NCBI GenBank assembly: GCA_049587715.1 | Contig: JBAVEL010000172.1 | Span: 1 to 37,181, forward strand | Direction of reading: 5' to 3' | DNA from: JBAVEL01 sp049587715 | Lineage (GTDB): Bacteria; Bacteroidota; Ignavibacteria; UBA10030; UBA6906 | Length of the DNA: 37,181 nucleotides | Shown: positions 14,619 to 22,370 of the stretch, in pieces | Layout: each line of letters begins with the position of its first letter | Position numbering within the stretch: the first letter of the stretch is position 1 | The notes under the pieces: model-generated | Seen by the model: only the letters and a program-made list of their open reading frames with translations | Told to the model about the DNA's origin: nothing | Database searches by the model: none | Made by a program: the position numbers and the translations under genes

Positions 14619-15203
14619 CTACTTCCGCAGCCACTCCTGCAGAAGGGCCTCCCGCGTCCCGGCCGGGAGGCGCGGCGCGTCATAGAAACCGCGGCGCATC
14701 CGCTGGCGCAGCGCCTCATACAGGGTCACCGCGCAGGCCACCGAGACATTCAGACTCCTGATCATCCCCATCATGGGAATCACGAACAGGCCGTCCGCCG
14801 CCTCCGCGGCCTCTTCCGACACGCCCCTGTGTTCGTTCCCGAACACCAGAGCGGCGGGAACCGTGAGGTCCAGGTCATAGAGGGAGGGGACACCCTCCGC
14901 CACGCGGCTTGCCAGCACCCGGAACCCTTCAGCGCGCAGGGCCGCATAGCAGGCCTCCACCGAGGCGTGTTTTTGCCTCTCCAGCCATTTGTGCGCGCTG
15001 GAGGAGCTCTTTGCTCCGATGCGGGGGAACTTCTCCGCCGTGTAGAGCAGATGCACGCGCAGAACCCCGGCGGCGTCGGCCGAGCGGAACACCGCGCTCA
15101 CGTTGTGGGGATCATGGATGTTCTCCATGACCACCGTCAGGTCCGGCTGCCTGCGCCAGAGAACCTCCTGCGTCCGATCGGCGCGGCGCACAGTGCGCGG
15201 CAT
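14619..15203 (-). CDS. trmH: SpoU/TrmH-family RNA 2'-O-methyltransferase, probably tRNA Gm18
   Basis: A 194-residue methyltransferase of the SPOUT class. All three motifs are present: NIHDPHNVSAVFRSADAAGV (about residues 28-47, with the catalytic Arg), ALVFGNEHRGVSEEA (about 118-132), and IPMMGMIRSLNVSVACAV (about 142-159), which form the knotted S-adenosylmethionine site. Overall it resembles TrmH, which methylates G18 in tRNA. A C-terminal tail of about 30 residues matches the short extension of that subgroup. It starts 4 bases after the transporter stop, so it is the last gene of a three-gene operon. rRNA or tRNA specificity cannot be proved by eye. Confidence 0.9.
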   Translation of the reverse strand: MPRTVRRADRTQEVLWRRQPDLTVVMENIHDPHNVSAVFRSADAAGVLRVHLLYTAEKFPRIGAKSSSSAHKWLERQKHASVEACYAALRAEGFRVLASRVAEGVPSLYDLDLTVPAALVFGNEHRGVSEEAAEAADGLFVIPMMGMIRSLNVSVACAVTLYEALRQRMRRGFYDAPRLPAGTREALLQEWLRK

Positions 15204-15207
15204 GGCC

Positions 15208-16098
15208 CTACTCCTTCACCGGCGGATCCTGCCGGACCTGGAGAAGGCCGATGGCGCCCAGCACGATGCCGGCCCCCGCGATCTGGAGGGGCTCCAGGAG
15301 CTCCCCCAGGAAAAGGGCGGCCGTCAGGATGGCCACCACCGGCTCGAACGTGCCCGTGATGACGGCCCGCGAAGGGGGAACCCGCCGCAGGCCCGCAAAA
15401 TAGAGGGAGTGGGGAATGAGAATGGAGACGACGGCCAGGGCCGCCAGCTCCGCCCAGGTTTCCCCGTCGGGAAGGGGCGCCCCGGCGCCCCAGGGGGGAT
15501 GCACGGCCAGCCAGAACAGGGAAGCGGATCCAAGGGCATAGAACATGACCGTCCAGACACTGTACCGGGCGAGCGGCCTGCGCGCAAAAACACTCAGGAA
15601 CGCGAAACAGAGAACCGAAGCCGCCCCCGTCAGGAGAGCCGGGGGGGTGAGACGCAGAACCCCCGGGTCATATCCCCCCACGGCCAGAAAACAGCCGGCG
15701 AGGGAAGCTGCGCCCGCAACAAGCTTCAGGGGCGTGAGGGTCTCCTCCGACGACGACGCCCCGTAGGCCATGACCGCCAGGGGAGCCGTGTACTGGATCA
15801 GGATCCCCGTGGCCACCGTGCTCTCGCGGATCGTGAAATAGTAGGTGAAGTTGGAGCCCGCAATGCCGATCACTCCCAGCAGGGCGAACTGCCAGAGGTC
15901 CCGGACGCGGACACGGAGCAGATCCCTCCGGAACAGGAGATAGAACACCAGGAGAAGCAGGAAGGTGAAGCTCACGCGCGTCTGGACGATCAGCACCGTG
16001 TCCAGGTTCCGGTTCAGAAGGGCCTTGGCGGCGGTGGCCGAGGCCCCCCAGAAGAGGGCCGCGCCCAGAATCATGGCGTACCCGCGCAGGTCCCTCAT
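15208..16098 (-). CDS. EamA/DMT-family transporter (RhaT/YdcZ-like)
   Basis: A 296-residue membrane protein with ten predicted helices arranged as two five-helix EamA repeats. The first begins ILGAALFWGASATAAKALL, and the second includes GTFEPVVAILTAALFLGE, a typical EamA segment. Such carriers export or import small metabolites and amino acids; the substrate cannot be read from sequence. Its ATG overlaps the TGA of the TPR-like gene (ATGA), and trmH starts 4 bases after its end, so translation is coupled along the operon. Confidence 0.9.
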   Translation of the reverse strand: MRDLRGYAMILGAALFWGASATAAKALLNRNLDTVLIVQTRVSFTFLLLLVFYLLFRRDLLRVRVRDLWQFALLGVIGIAGSNFTYYFTIRESTVATGILIQYTAPLAVMAYGASSSEETLTPLKLVAGAASLAGCFLAVGGYDPGVLRLTPPALLTGAASVLCFAFLSVFARRPLARYSVWTVMFYALGSASLFWLAVHPPWGAGAPLPDGETWAELAALAVVSILIPHSLYFAGLRRVPPSRAVITGTFEPVVAILTAALFLGELLEPLQIAGAGIVLGAIGLLQVRQDPPVKE

Positions 16099-16652
16099 GC
16101 GGCGGGCGGGGAGTCCGCCGCATCGGCCGGCCCCTCCTCGGCCTTCCGCCGGTAGAGCTCGCTCCGCTCGGCGTCGCCCGCAAGGGCATACAGGTGCGCC
16201 AGGCGCAGACAGAGACTCCGGGGACTGCGCACATGCGAGAGGCCCTGTTTGAGAAACTCGATCAGGCTCCCCCTGGGAGGGATGTTCAGATCCGGATCGT
16301 GGCAGTCGCAGGCATCCAGGTAGGGGTCCGGTTCCTCCGGCCGCGCGCGGGCGGCCTTCCGGTAGTACTCCAGGGCGCGTTCAAAGTTGTCCGCCGAAGA
16401 GCAGGTCACCTCGAAAACGCCGGCCAGCCAGAGGTACACGTCGTAGGCGAGAGCGGGGAATTCCCTCGCCAGCTTCCCGCCGAACAGACACACCTCGTCG
16501 GGTGAGAGGGAGTGGTTCCAGAAAAGGAGGCGGTAGAGCTCCACCTCGCCGATCCGGCTGTCCAGGGCGGCCTGGAAGGCGTCGAAGATCTCGTTGAAGT
16601 CCGTGGAGGTGGAAAAGCAGCGGCGTATTTCTTCGACGGTGTAGGTCCGCAT
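16095..16652 (-). CDS. TPR-like helical repeat protein of unknown function
   Basis: A 185-residue soluble protein starting at ATG 16652 (the ribosome site is weak; GGAG is 13 bases upstream). The second half shows tetratricopeptide-like helices, for example NFERALEYYRKAARARPEE followed by a proline, and LAHLYALAGDAERSELYRRK. The N-terminal part (DFNEIFDAFQAALDSRIGEV) is helical without a known motif. A cluster of Asp and Cys (YLDACDCHDPDLN) sits between repeats. No signal peptide is visible, so it is likely cytoplasmic. It is the first gene of the operon with the EamA carrier and trmH and is preceded by a good promoter. I cannot name a function. Confidence 0.75.
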   Translation of the reverse strand: MRTYTVEEIRRCFSTSTDFNEIFDAFQAALDSRIGEVELYRLLFWNHSLSPDEVCLFGGKLAREFPALAYDVYLWLAGVFEVTCSSADNFERALEYYRKAARARPEEPDPYLDACDCHDPDLNIPPRGSLIEFLKQGLSHVRSPRSLCLRLAHLYALAGDAERSELYRRKAEEGPADAADSPPAA

Positions 16653-16705
16653 CAGGTTCTGCCTGCTCCGGGCTCTCCGGCCCGGCGCTCCACGCAACCC
16701 CGTCG

Positions 16706-16734
16706 AACGTACAAAACGGCCTGCCGAAAGTCAA
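16706..16734 (-). promoter_or_regulatory. Promoter for the TPR-EamA-trmH operon
   Basis: TTGACT (16734-16729), a 17-base spacer, TACGTT (16711-16706) on the minus strand. The -35 begins three bases beyond the terminator hairpin of the upstream gene. The expected start near 16699 leaves a leader of about 47 bases. Confidence 0.5.
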
Positions 16735-16736
16735 AC

Positions 16737-16767
16737 CGTTCCCCGCCCGCGGCGCGGGCGGGGAACG
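16737..16767 (-). terminator. Strong hairpin terminator after the PLD-like gene
   Basis: A perfect 14-bp stem, CGTTCCCCGCCCGC (16737-16750) with GCGGGCGGGGAACG (16754-16767), and a three-base loop, 13 bases after the stop codon. On the minus strand it is followed by GGTTTGACTTT, a weak U-tract. Confidence 0.7.
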
Positions 16768-16780
16768 CAGAGGAAGGCGC

Positions 16781-19700
16781 TCACTTGAGGAGAAGCATCT
16801 TCCGTTGGGCCCTTTCTCCCGCAACCTCCAGCCGGAAGACATACACGCCGCTGGCCAGGCCGTCGGCCCGGAAGGAGACACTGTGCGGGCCCGCCTCCAG
16901 GGTCTCGTCCACGAGCGTGGCGACCCTTCTCCCCAGCACGTCATAGACCGCAAGCACGGCGCGCGCCCGTTCCGGCAACACGTACCGGATGCGGGTCTCG
17001 GGGTTGAAGGGATTGGGGTAGTTCTGGCTCAGGGCGAAGGCGGAGGGAATCCCCGTGCGGGGAGACTCCACCCCCACCAGAATCGAGTCCTGTCCGCCGA
17101 ACTGGTAGTACCGGGCCGCAAACTCCTGGAGGTACTGGTTCGCCAGGTTTCCGTCCCGGATGATGAGCAGGTTCTCGTTGTTCTGGTTCTCCGCGGAGCT
17201 GGTCCAGTTGTGCGAGCCCGTGATAACGGAGGCATTCCAGTAGGGGTACTCCGCGTCCACCAGGCCGTATTTGTGGTGGAGAAGTCCCGGACCGGTCCGG
17301 AGATGCATATCCACGCCGTTGGCCAGGAGATAGCCGTAGTCCGACCCCTCTCCCGAGCTGTCGTCCACAAGCCCCCGGACCTCCTTCCCGGCATTCCTGC
17401 GGGCCAGAATGGCCCGGGCAATCTCATCCCGGGTGAGGATCAGGAGCGCGAAGGCCAGGGAGTGCTCCGCCCCTTCCACGGCGTCCACGATGCGGGAGGA
17501 GGGCCGGTCCGAGGGGCTGAAATAGGCCTCCACGGACTTCCCCCCGATGACGAAGCGGTGGGGCGTATCGTCGTGCTTCCGGGCCCCGAACCGGGAGAGG
17601 GAGGCGTTGGGCACATCGGTCCCGCTCCCCCACATCTCGTTGAACTCCAGGGTGAAGGCGTTGGCAAGGGCCGGGTCCTGAATCTCCACCGCGTTCTGAT
17701 AGTCGTCATAGGTCCCCTGGTTGGTGGGGTTCCAGGAGCCGGTCCAGACCCATACGCTCTCGGGAGCCCCTCCCCGCCCGTCGAACACAAAGAACTTGTT
17801 ATGGTGGAGCCCGGCGCCGTCGTTCACCGGGTCGAAGCGGTCATTGATGAGGGGGATGCCGTTGGAGGAGAGGATGGCATAGGAGTTGGAGTTCCGCGTG
17901 TCGTACTCGCAGATCACCCGCACGCGCACCCCCCGGTTTTTCGCCGCCACCAGGGCGCCGGCAATATCGTCCCCCGGAGTTCCGCTCAGACTGTAGAGCG
18001 CGGCATCCACTGAGCGGCGCGCCCCGTTGATGCGGGCAATCAGCCGCTGGGGCAGATCCTGGTTTCCCGCCGCGTTCCGGAACCATGCCACCGAGGTGTT
18101 CACGCTCTTGTTGAAGTACGCGTTCATCAGGCCGGTCGCCTGGGGGGGGGACGCCGTGCTTGCAATCAGGGCGGCGGAGGAGCTTGTGTCGGAGCCGGCC
18201 ACCGAGAACGCCTGGATGTAGTACACCGTGGCGGGGAGGAGTCCGCCCAGGGGCACCGCATGGCTGGTGGCGGGCGCAGTGCTGCCCGCCGCCCCCAGCT
18301 CGAACGCCGGCGTGAGGCCGTACCGGAGCTGGGATGTGCCGGGGTTCTGGGTCTCCCACACGATCGTGAGGGAATTCGGCTGGATGTCGGTCTCCCGCGG
18401 GAAGCTGGTCAGGATGGGGCCGGATGCGATGATGTCCTGCGTGAACCGGGGGAGGATCTGGTACCCCCCGATGTAGGGAAGCGTGGTCTTGTACTGTCCC
18501 ACCACCCCGACAATGCTGAAGGCGCTTGCCGGTATGGGCGCGCCGATAATGTTGGTGTTGTCGTCTATCCGAACCTGCGTGGTGTCACTTGCGTCGAAGA
18601 GCGGGTAGTTGGTATAGGCCCACACGCCCGACCCCCCCACGCGCACCCCGTTCAGGCGGACCAGGAGCCCCTCATACGCCTCCACCCCTCCCGACCCGTC
18701 CCGGCGGATCTGGCCGGCGGTCGCCACAAGAGGATCCACCGTATTCCCCGTGCTCACCACCCCGTGGAGCAGAGGGTTCACGATCTCGGAGAGGCCGTTG
18801 TAAGGCCCCACCACCCCGCTCACGATCACCTCGTCCCCGATGTTCACGGCAGTGGAGAAAGCGGACCCGAACACGGCAATCCCCCCGGAGTTGTCCTGCA
18901 TGTAGGAGGGCCCCCCGAGCTGGTTGGCCACGGTCACGATGCCGCGGATGGACACAAGGTCCCCCGCCCTCCGCATGACGCCCAGACTGTCGTTTCCCTT
19001 CACCTCCGAGATGGGGCCGGGAAGTCCGAAAACGGTCACCCGGGGGAGCGGACTCACGTCGGCAAAGGCGGTCAGCCGGGATTGCACCCGGAAGCGGTAG
19101 AAGGCGGTGACCTGCGGGGCGGTCACGTTCTGAAGACTGATGACGACCGAATCGGCCGCAAAACTTATCCCGGCGAACGTGACGGTGTCTCCCGACACCA
19201 GGAGCGTCGCCGTCATGTTGCTGTAGAGGACATCGGGGGCCGACTGGGACCAAACGAACCCCGCGGGCACGATGATCCGGAGGTCGGTGACGGTGAACGC
19301 TGTGTCCCTCCGGTAGGTGATCCCGATCGGGCCCGTCGTCCCCCCCTGCAGGGTGTCGGGCCGGATGGCCGCCGACCCGGAGCCGTCCGCCCGGGAGCGG
19401 AGCGCGGCAATCCAGGCGGCATTCAGGGGGGTGTTGCCGATCCCCTGGGAGGGTGTGGCGTCGTTGAAGGTCCAGTTTGCGGTCTGGGTCAGCTCCGGAG
19501 CGCTGTCCTCGTTGAAGGAGATGCTTTTCCCGCTCTCAGACGGGCCGGCAAAATGCGCCTTGGGTTCCGGGATGCTGGCGGCATTGCTGGCGCCCCAGGA
19601 GATCCCGAAAACATGCACATCGGATGCGTTCCGGATCTGGAAGGCGTCGCTGGAGCCGGCAAACTGGAAGGGGTTGCCGCTGAAGTAGAGCGCATTGCTG

Positions 19701-20023
19701 GACTTCAGCACCAGAAGGTAATCGGAGGGATCCGGGTCCTCGGTGACCGATGCCTCCGGCCGGGCCACGACAATGAGGGTGCCCGCCCGCAGGCCGTTCC
19801 AGAGCGCGTGCGAGGCGAAGGCCAGAGGCGCCTGAGGAACGCCTCCGGAACTGAAATCGCGCAGGTCCCAGCCCCTGAAATCCGCGCTGTCCTGAAGCAC
19901 CAGGAGCTCGCACCACTCGTCGCCCCCCCCGGAGTTGAAGGCCTCGTTGATGATGAGACTCTGGGCGCGCCCCGCGGCGTGCGCGGAGACCGCTGCCAGA
20001 AGCAAGCACAGGAGGCGTCGCAT
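16781..20023 (-). CDS. Secreted LTD / OB-fold / Fn3 / double PLD protein with C-terminal sorting tail
   Basis: A 1080-residue exported protein. ATG 20023 has AAGGA 7 bases upstream and opens a signal peptide (MRRLLCLLLAAVSAHAAG). Domains in order: a lamin-tail-like domain (about 22-150, SLIINEAFNSGGGDEWCE); beta-rich segments; an OB-like region (about 350-530, VSIRGIVTVANQLGGPSYM); a fibronectin-III-like domain (about 548-630); and two phospholipase D units with HxKxxxxD motifs, HNKFFVFD followed by TGSWN (about 741) and HHKYGLVD followed by TGSHNWT (about 918). The last 85 residues are a FlgD-like/T9SS-type tail with NYPNPFNP and the ending KMLLLK. LTD plus OB folds are common in extracellular nucleases, and HKD enzymes include nucleases, so a surface or secreted nuclease is the best guess. 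Phospholipase activity is the alternative. A G9 tract lies at 18142-18150. Confidence 0.85.
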   Translation of the reverse strand: MRRLLCLLLAAVSAHAAGRAQSLIINEAFNSGGGDEWCELLVLQDSADFRGWDLRDFSSGGVPQAPLAFASHALWNGLRAGTLIVVARPEASVTEDPDPSDYLLVLKSSNALYFSGNPFQFAGSSDAFQIRNASDVHVFGISWGASNAASIPEPKAHFAGPSESGKSISFNEDSAPELTQTANWTFNDATPSQGIGNTPLNAAWIAALRSRADGSGSAAIRPDTLQGGTTGPIGITYRRDTAFTVTDLRIIVPAGFVWSQSAPDVLYSNMTATLLVSGDTVTFAGISFAADSVVISLQNVTAPQVTAFYRFRVQSRLTAFADVSPLPRVTVFGLPGPISEVKGNDSLGVMRRAGDLVSIRGIVTVANQLGGPSYMQDNSGGIAVFGSAFSTAVNIGDEVIVSGVVGPYNGLSEIVNPLLHGVVSTGNTVDPLVATAGQIRRDGSGGVEAYEGLLVRLNGVRVGGSGVWAYTNYPLFDASDTTQVRIDDNTNIIGAPIPASAFSIVGVVGQYKTTLPYIGGYQILPRFTQDIIASGPILTSFPRETDIQPNSLTIVWETQNPGTSQLRYGLTPAFELGAAGSTAPATSHAVPLGGLLPATVYYIQAFSVAGSDTSSSAALIASTASPPQATGLMNAYFNKSVNTSVAWFRNAAGNQDLPQRLIARINGARRSVDAALYSLSGTPGDDIAGALVAAKNRGVRVRVICEYDTRNSNSYAILSSNGIPLINDRFDPVNDGAGLHHNKFFVFDGRGGAPESVWVWTGSWNPTNQGTYDDYQNAVEIQDPALANAFTLEFNEMWGSGTDVPNASLSRFGARKHDDTPHRFVIGGKSVEAYFSPSDRPSSRIVDAVEGAEHSLAFALLILTRDEIARAILARRNAGKEVRGLVDDSSGEGSDYGYLLANGVDMHLRTGPGLLHHKYGLVDAEYPYWNASVITGSHNWTSSAENQNNENLLIIRDGNLANQYLQEFAARYYQFGGQDSILVGVESPRTGIPSAFALSQNYPNPFNPETRIRYVLPERARAVLAVYDVLGRRVATLVDETLEAGPHSVSFRADGLASGVYVFRLEVAGERAQRKMLLLK

Positions 20024-20106
20024 ATGGGTGTCCTTGAAAGCCGGCGCTGGGGCCGTGTCGGATGCCTGCGCCCGGGCGGGCCGGGGCGGGGATGGGCTGT
20101 CAGGGA

Positions 20107-20135
20107 AAGATAGCCAATCACTCCGTGAGGCGCAA
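20107..20135 (-). promoter_or_regulatory. Promoter for the PLD-like gene
   Basis: TTGCGC (20135-20130), a 17-base spacer, TATCTT (20112-20107) on the minus strand. The expected start near 20100 gives a leader of about 77 bases. It lies just after the end of the S24 repressor gene. Confidence 0.5.
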
Positions 20136-20148
20136 GGAGGAGGGGCGT

Positions 20149-20799
20149 TCAGAGGTTCTTGATCAGCCGGACCACCTTCCAGACGAAGTTCACATCCCGT
20201 TTCCGGACGGTCACCGGCTCGAACTCGGGGTTCAGCGGAATCAGATGGAGGTGACTCCCTTCGAACTTCACCTTCTTGAGCGTGTCCTCCCCGTTCACCC
20301 GCACGACGCACACATCCCCCGTCCGCGCGGGGGTCTTGGGGCTCACGATCACCGTGTCTCCGTCCTCGATCCGGGGAGCCATGCTGGCCCCCTTCACCCG
20401 GAGCGCGAAGGCCTCGGGATCCTTCACGTCGTCCACGGTCACGTAGTCGTCCGCGTAGTCGGGATGGAAGATCGTGGCGACCCTGCCGGCGGGAACGGAC
20501 GAGACCAGGGGCAGCTCCACGAGCTGTACGCCGCGCCGGGTGCCGCCACCCGGCACAGGGTGCGCCGCCTGACGGGCGGGGGCGGCATACAGGGCACCCT
20601 CCCCCGTCAGAAGCCAGCTTGGCTGCACCCCCGTGGCCCGCGCGATCCGGGTGAGGCACACCCCGTCGGGCACCTGCTCGCCCTTCTCCCACCTCTGCAG
20701 GGTTCTGGTCACGACCCCCGCGCGGGAGGCCAGGCTCGCCTGGTCCATGCCCTTGTTCTCACGGGCCTCCCGGATCCTGTCTCCAATCGCCGCTTTCAT
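20149..20799 (-). CDS. XRE-family repressor with S24 (LexA/CI-type) self-cleavage domain
   Basis: A 216-residue transcription factor with ATG 20799 and GGAG 5 bases upstream. Residues 5-62 are an XRE helix-turn-helix (DQASLASRAGVVTRTLQRWE). Residues 93-216 are an S24 peptidase fold with cleavage pair Ala104-Gly105 (SVPAGRVA), nucleophile Ser139 (KGASMAPRIEDGD) and lysine Lys175 or Lys176 (EDTLKKVKF). Proteins with this layout (phage CI, HdiR, ImmA-independent repressors) are cut when RecA filaments form and release DNA-damage genes. A perfect operator-like palindrome lies between its promoter and its start, so it very probably represses itself. No integrase or phage structural gene is in the window, so this looks like a chromosomal damage regulator rather than a prophage repressor. 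The gene it controls beyond itself is unknown. Confidence 0.92.
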   Translation of the reverse strand: MKAAIGDRIREARENKGMDQASLASRAGVVTRTLQRWEKGEQVPDGVCLTRIARATGVQPSWLLTGEGALYAAPARQAAHPVPGGGTRRGVQLVELPLVSSVPAGRVATIFHPDYADDYVTVDDVKDPEAFALRVKGASMAPRIEDGDTVIVSPKTPARTGDVCVVRVNGEDTLKKVKFEGSHLHLIPLNPEFEPVTVRKRDVNFVWKVVRLIKNL

Positions 20800-20837
20800 G
20801 CGCGCTCCGCCGACATCTCTGTCCGCCTGGACGAATG

Positions 20838-20861
20838 CGATACGACATAATTGTCGTATCG
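20838..20861. promoter_or_regulatory. Perfect operator palindrome of the S24 repressor
   Basis: CGATACGACA (20838-20847), the spacer TAAT, then TGTCGTATCG (20852-20861): ten bases of perfect dyad on each side. It covers about +3 to +26 of the predicted transcript. The -10 region just upstream repeats the half-site core GTATC (within GCGTATCAT). Binding here would block transcription. Confidence 0.75.
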
Positions 20862-20870
20862 ACCCGGCGC

Positions 20871-20899
20871 ATGATACGCATTCCGGGGCCCTGTGTCAA
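20871..20899 (-). promoter_or_regulatory. Consensus promoter for the S24 repressor gene
   Basis: TTGACA (20899-20894, exact consensus), a 17-base spacer, TATCAT (20876-20871, five of six) on the minus strand. It is the strongest housekeeping promoter in the window; its start near 20864 abuts the palindrome at 20838-20861. Confidence 0.75.
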
Positions 20900-20944
20900 G
20901 GAAAAAATGAGGAAAACGGCGGGAGGGGAATCCCCGCGCCCGGG

Positions 20945-21208
20945 TCAGACCCTGTGGCCCGCCCGCGCCAGGGCTTCCCGGATCCGTCTCACGGCTTCCT
21001 CCTCGGGGATATGCGGGCGCACCCCCGCGCTCCGGACCGCGGCTTCCAGGCCATCCACGCGGAAACGGAGGCAGCGCCACACGCTGTAGCCCAGCCGGTC
21101 CCGCTCGTGCGGGTCGGCCAGCGGGATGTCCTCCACCGCGGCGTAGGCGGCGCGTTCCAGCGCGTCCCCAGGAGCGGGTTTCACGGGCGGGGCGGGTTTC
21201 GTGGCCAT
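20945..21208 (-). CDS. 87-residue protein of unknown function
   Basis: ATG 21208 to the stop at 20945. The protein begins with a Lys/Pro/Ala-rich stretch (MATKPAPPVKPAPG) followed by a helical, charged domain (ERAAYAAVEDIPLADPHERD, then LGYSVWRCLRFRVDGLEAAV) and ends EEEAVRRIREALARAGHRV. There is no signal peptide or membrane helix. I do not recognise the family. The ribosome site is weak. It lies between the Omp28-like gene (42-base gap) and the S24 repressor, whose own promoter follows, so it may be the last gene of the surface-protein operon. Codon use matches its neighbours. Confidence 0.6.
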   Translation of the reverse strand: MATKPAPPVKPAPGDALERAAYAAVEDIPLADPHERDRLGYSVWRCLRFRVDGLEAAVRSAGVRPHIPEEEAVRRIREALARAGHRV

Positions 21209-21250
21209 GGACTGATTCCGAACTTGTGTGCGGCAGCGGGCCCTGCGGTC

Positions 21251-22333
21251 TCAGCGCAGGAGCATCATCTTATGCGCCTGGCGGACACCCCCCGAGGTCA
21301 TCTCGCAGATGTACACTCCGCTCGGGGCATCCCCCCCCCCGTCGGTCCTCCCGTCCCACCGGACGGTGTGGGTGCCGGCGCTCCGCGTCTCCTCCAGCAG
21401 AGTCCGGACCGCCTCCCCGAGCAGGGAGTAGATGCGGAGCCGCACGGGACCTCCCGCCGGGAGGGCAAAGGAGATCTCCGTGCCGGGGTTGAACGGATTG
21501 GGGAAATTCCCTTCGAGAGAGGGGCGCACGGGGAGGGGCGGATCGCCCGCATGCACGGCGGTAATGGCATCCACCCTGATCTCCTCGGCGTTCTGAACCT
21601 TCCGGTCCGCCATGTTCTGCACAAACACCACCACCCGGCACTCGGCCGCCACCCAGGAGGGGTCCAGAACGATGACCTGCGGCACATCCACGGTCTGCCC
21701 CTGGCTGATCGTGAAGGGGGTGCCGGAGCCGTCGGCCGGAATCATGGCCCTGTGGGCCACATGGTGGATGAAGGGGACGTACCCGCTCGGGCTGTTCTGG
21801 TTCGCGCTGATGCCCGATTCCGCCACCACCCAGTGGATGCGCCAGTTGGTTGTCACAACGGGCAGGTCCCCGTAGATACGGGCGTTCATGGAGAGAGTGT
21901 TCCCGTTGCGCGTCCCGGTCAAGGCGATGCTGATGGGGCTCGGGTCCAGGAACCGCGGCTCGATGAGTCCGGGCCAGGTGGCATACGCGTTGGTTCCGTC
22001 GAGGAACCCGTCCACGTACATCCGGGGAACGTACCGCGTGCCCCCCATGTAGTAGTTGGTCCGGGTCTGCACGGGGGTGGGGTTGGCCAAGTACATGGGG
22101 TCGTTGCCGGGCGCCGGCCACCAGACATGGTAGGCGACGGTCACGATCATATCGGCCCCTCCGTAGGAAGGGAGCCACTGGTAGAAATAGAAGTTGTCAG
22201 GCGCCCAGCAGGGAGAACAGGTGGTGGCGGTAAAGAGCTCGGCCAGCACCTTCCGGGGAGCCGCCCCCGCGGTTTGGGCGCCCCACCCCCAGGCCAGCAG
22301 GGCCGCGACAAGCAGCATTCCGAAGCGTCTCAT
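21251..22333 (-). CDS. Omp28-like exported protein with thioredoxin-type CxxC and C-terminal sorting tail
   Basis: A 360-residue exported protein. ATG 22333 has GAAGGAGG 7 bases upstream and opens a signal peptide (MRRFGMLLVAALLAWGWGAQ). Right after it, residues 28-50 show a thioredoxin-like start with CSPC (Cys39, Cys42) in FTATTCSPCWAPDN, as in the Omp28 family. The middle is beta-rich. The last 85 residues are a FlgD-like tail with NFPNPFNPGTEISFAL and the ending KMMLLR, similar to the PLD-like protein 1.2 kb downstream. It follows the DUF6029-like barrel by 37 bases, the usual arrangement of these families. It probably sits on the cell surface; a disulfide or adhesive role is inferred. 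A C10 tract (G10 in the coding strand) lies in the tail region. Confidence 0.85.
   Translation of the reverse strand: MRRFGMLLVAALLAWGWGAQTAGAAPRKVLAELFTATTCSPCWAPDNFYFYQWLPSYGGADMIVTVAYHVWWPAPGNDPMYLANPTPVQTRTNYYMGGTRYVPRMYVDGFLDGTNAYATWPGLIEPRFLDPSPISIALTGTRNGNTLSMNARIYGDLPVVTTNWRIHWVVAESGISANQNSPSGYVPFIHHVAHRAMIPADGSGTPFTISQGQTVDVPQVIVLDPSWVAAECRVVVFVQNMADRKVQNAEEIRVDAITAVHAGDPPLPVRPSLEGNFPNPFNPGTEISFALPAGGPVRLRIYSLLGEAVRTLLEETRSAGTHTVRWDGRTDGGGDAPSGVYICEMTSGGVRQAHKMMLLR
21331..21340. repeat. Ten-base C homopolymer inside the Omp28-like gene
   Basis: The longest mononucleotide run I found in the window. On the coding strand it is G10 and encodes the glycines of DGGGD just before the end of the sorting tail. 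Slippage here would remove the final surface-sorting residues. Confidence 0.8.
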
Positions 22334-22370
22334 GATGCGTCCTCCTTCTGTTGCGGGTGCGATGCGTTTG

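Noticed and set aside
20024..21208. Prophage remnant around the S24 repressor
   Set aside because: No integrase, attachment repeat, excisionase or structural gene is present and codon use matches neighbours.
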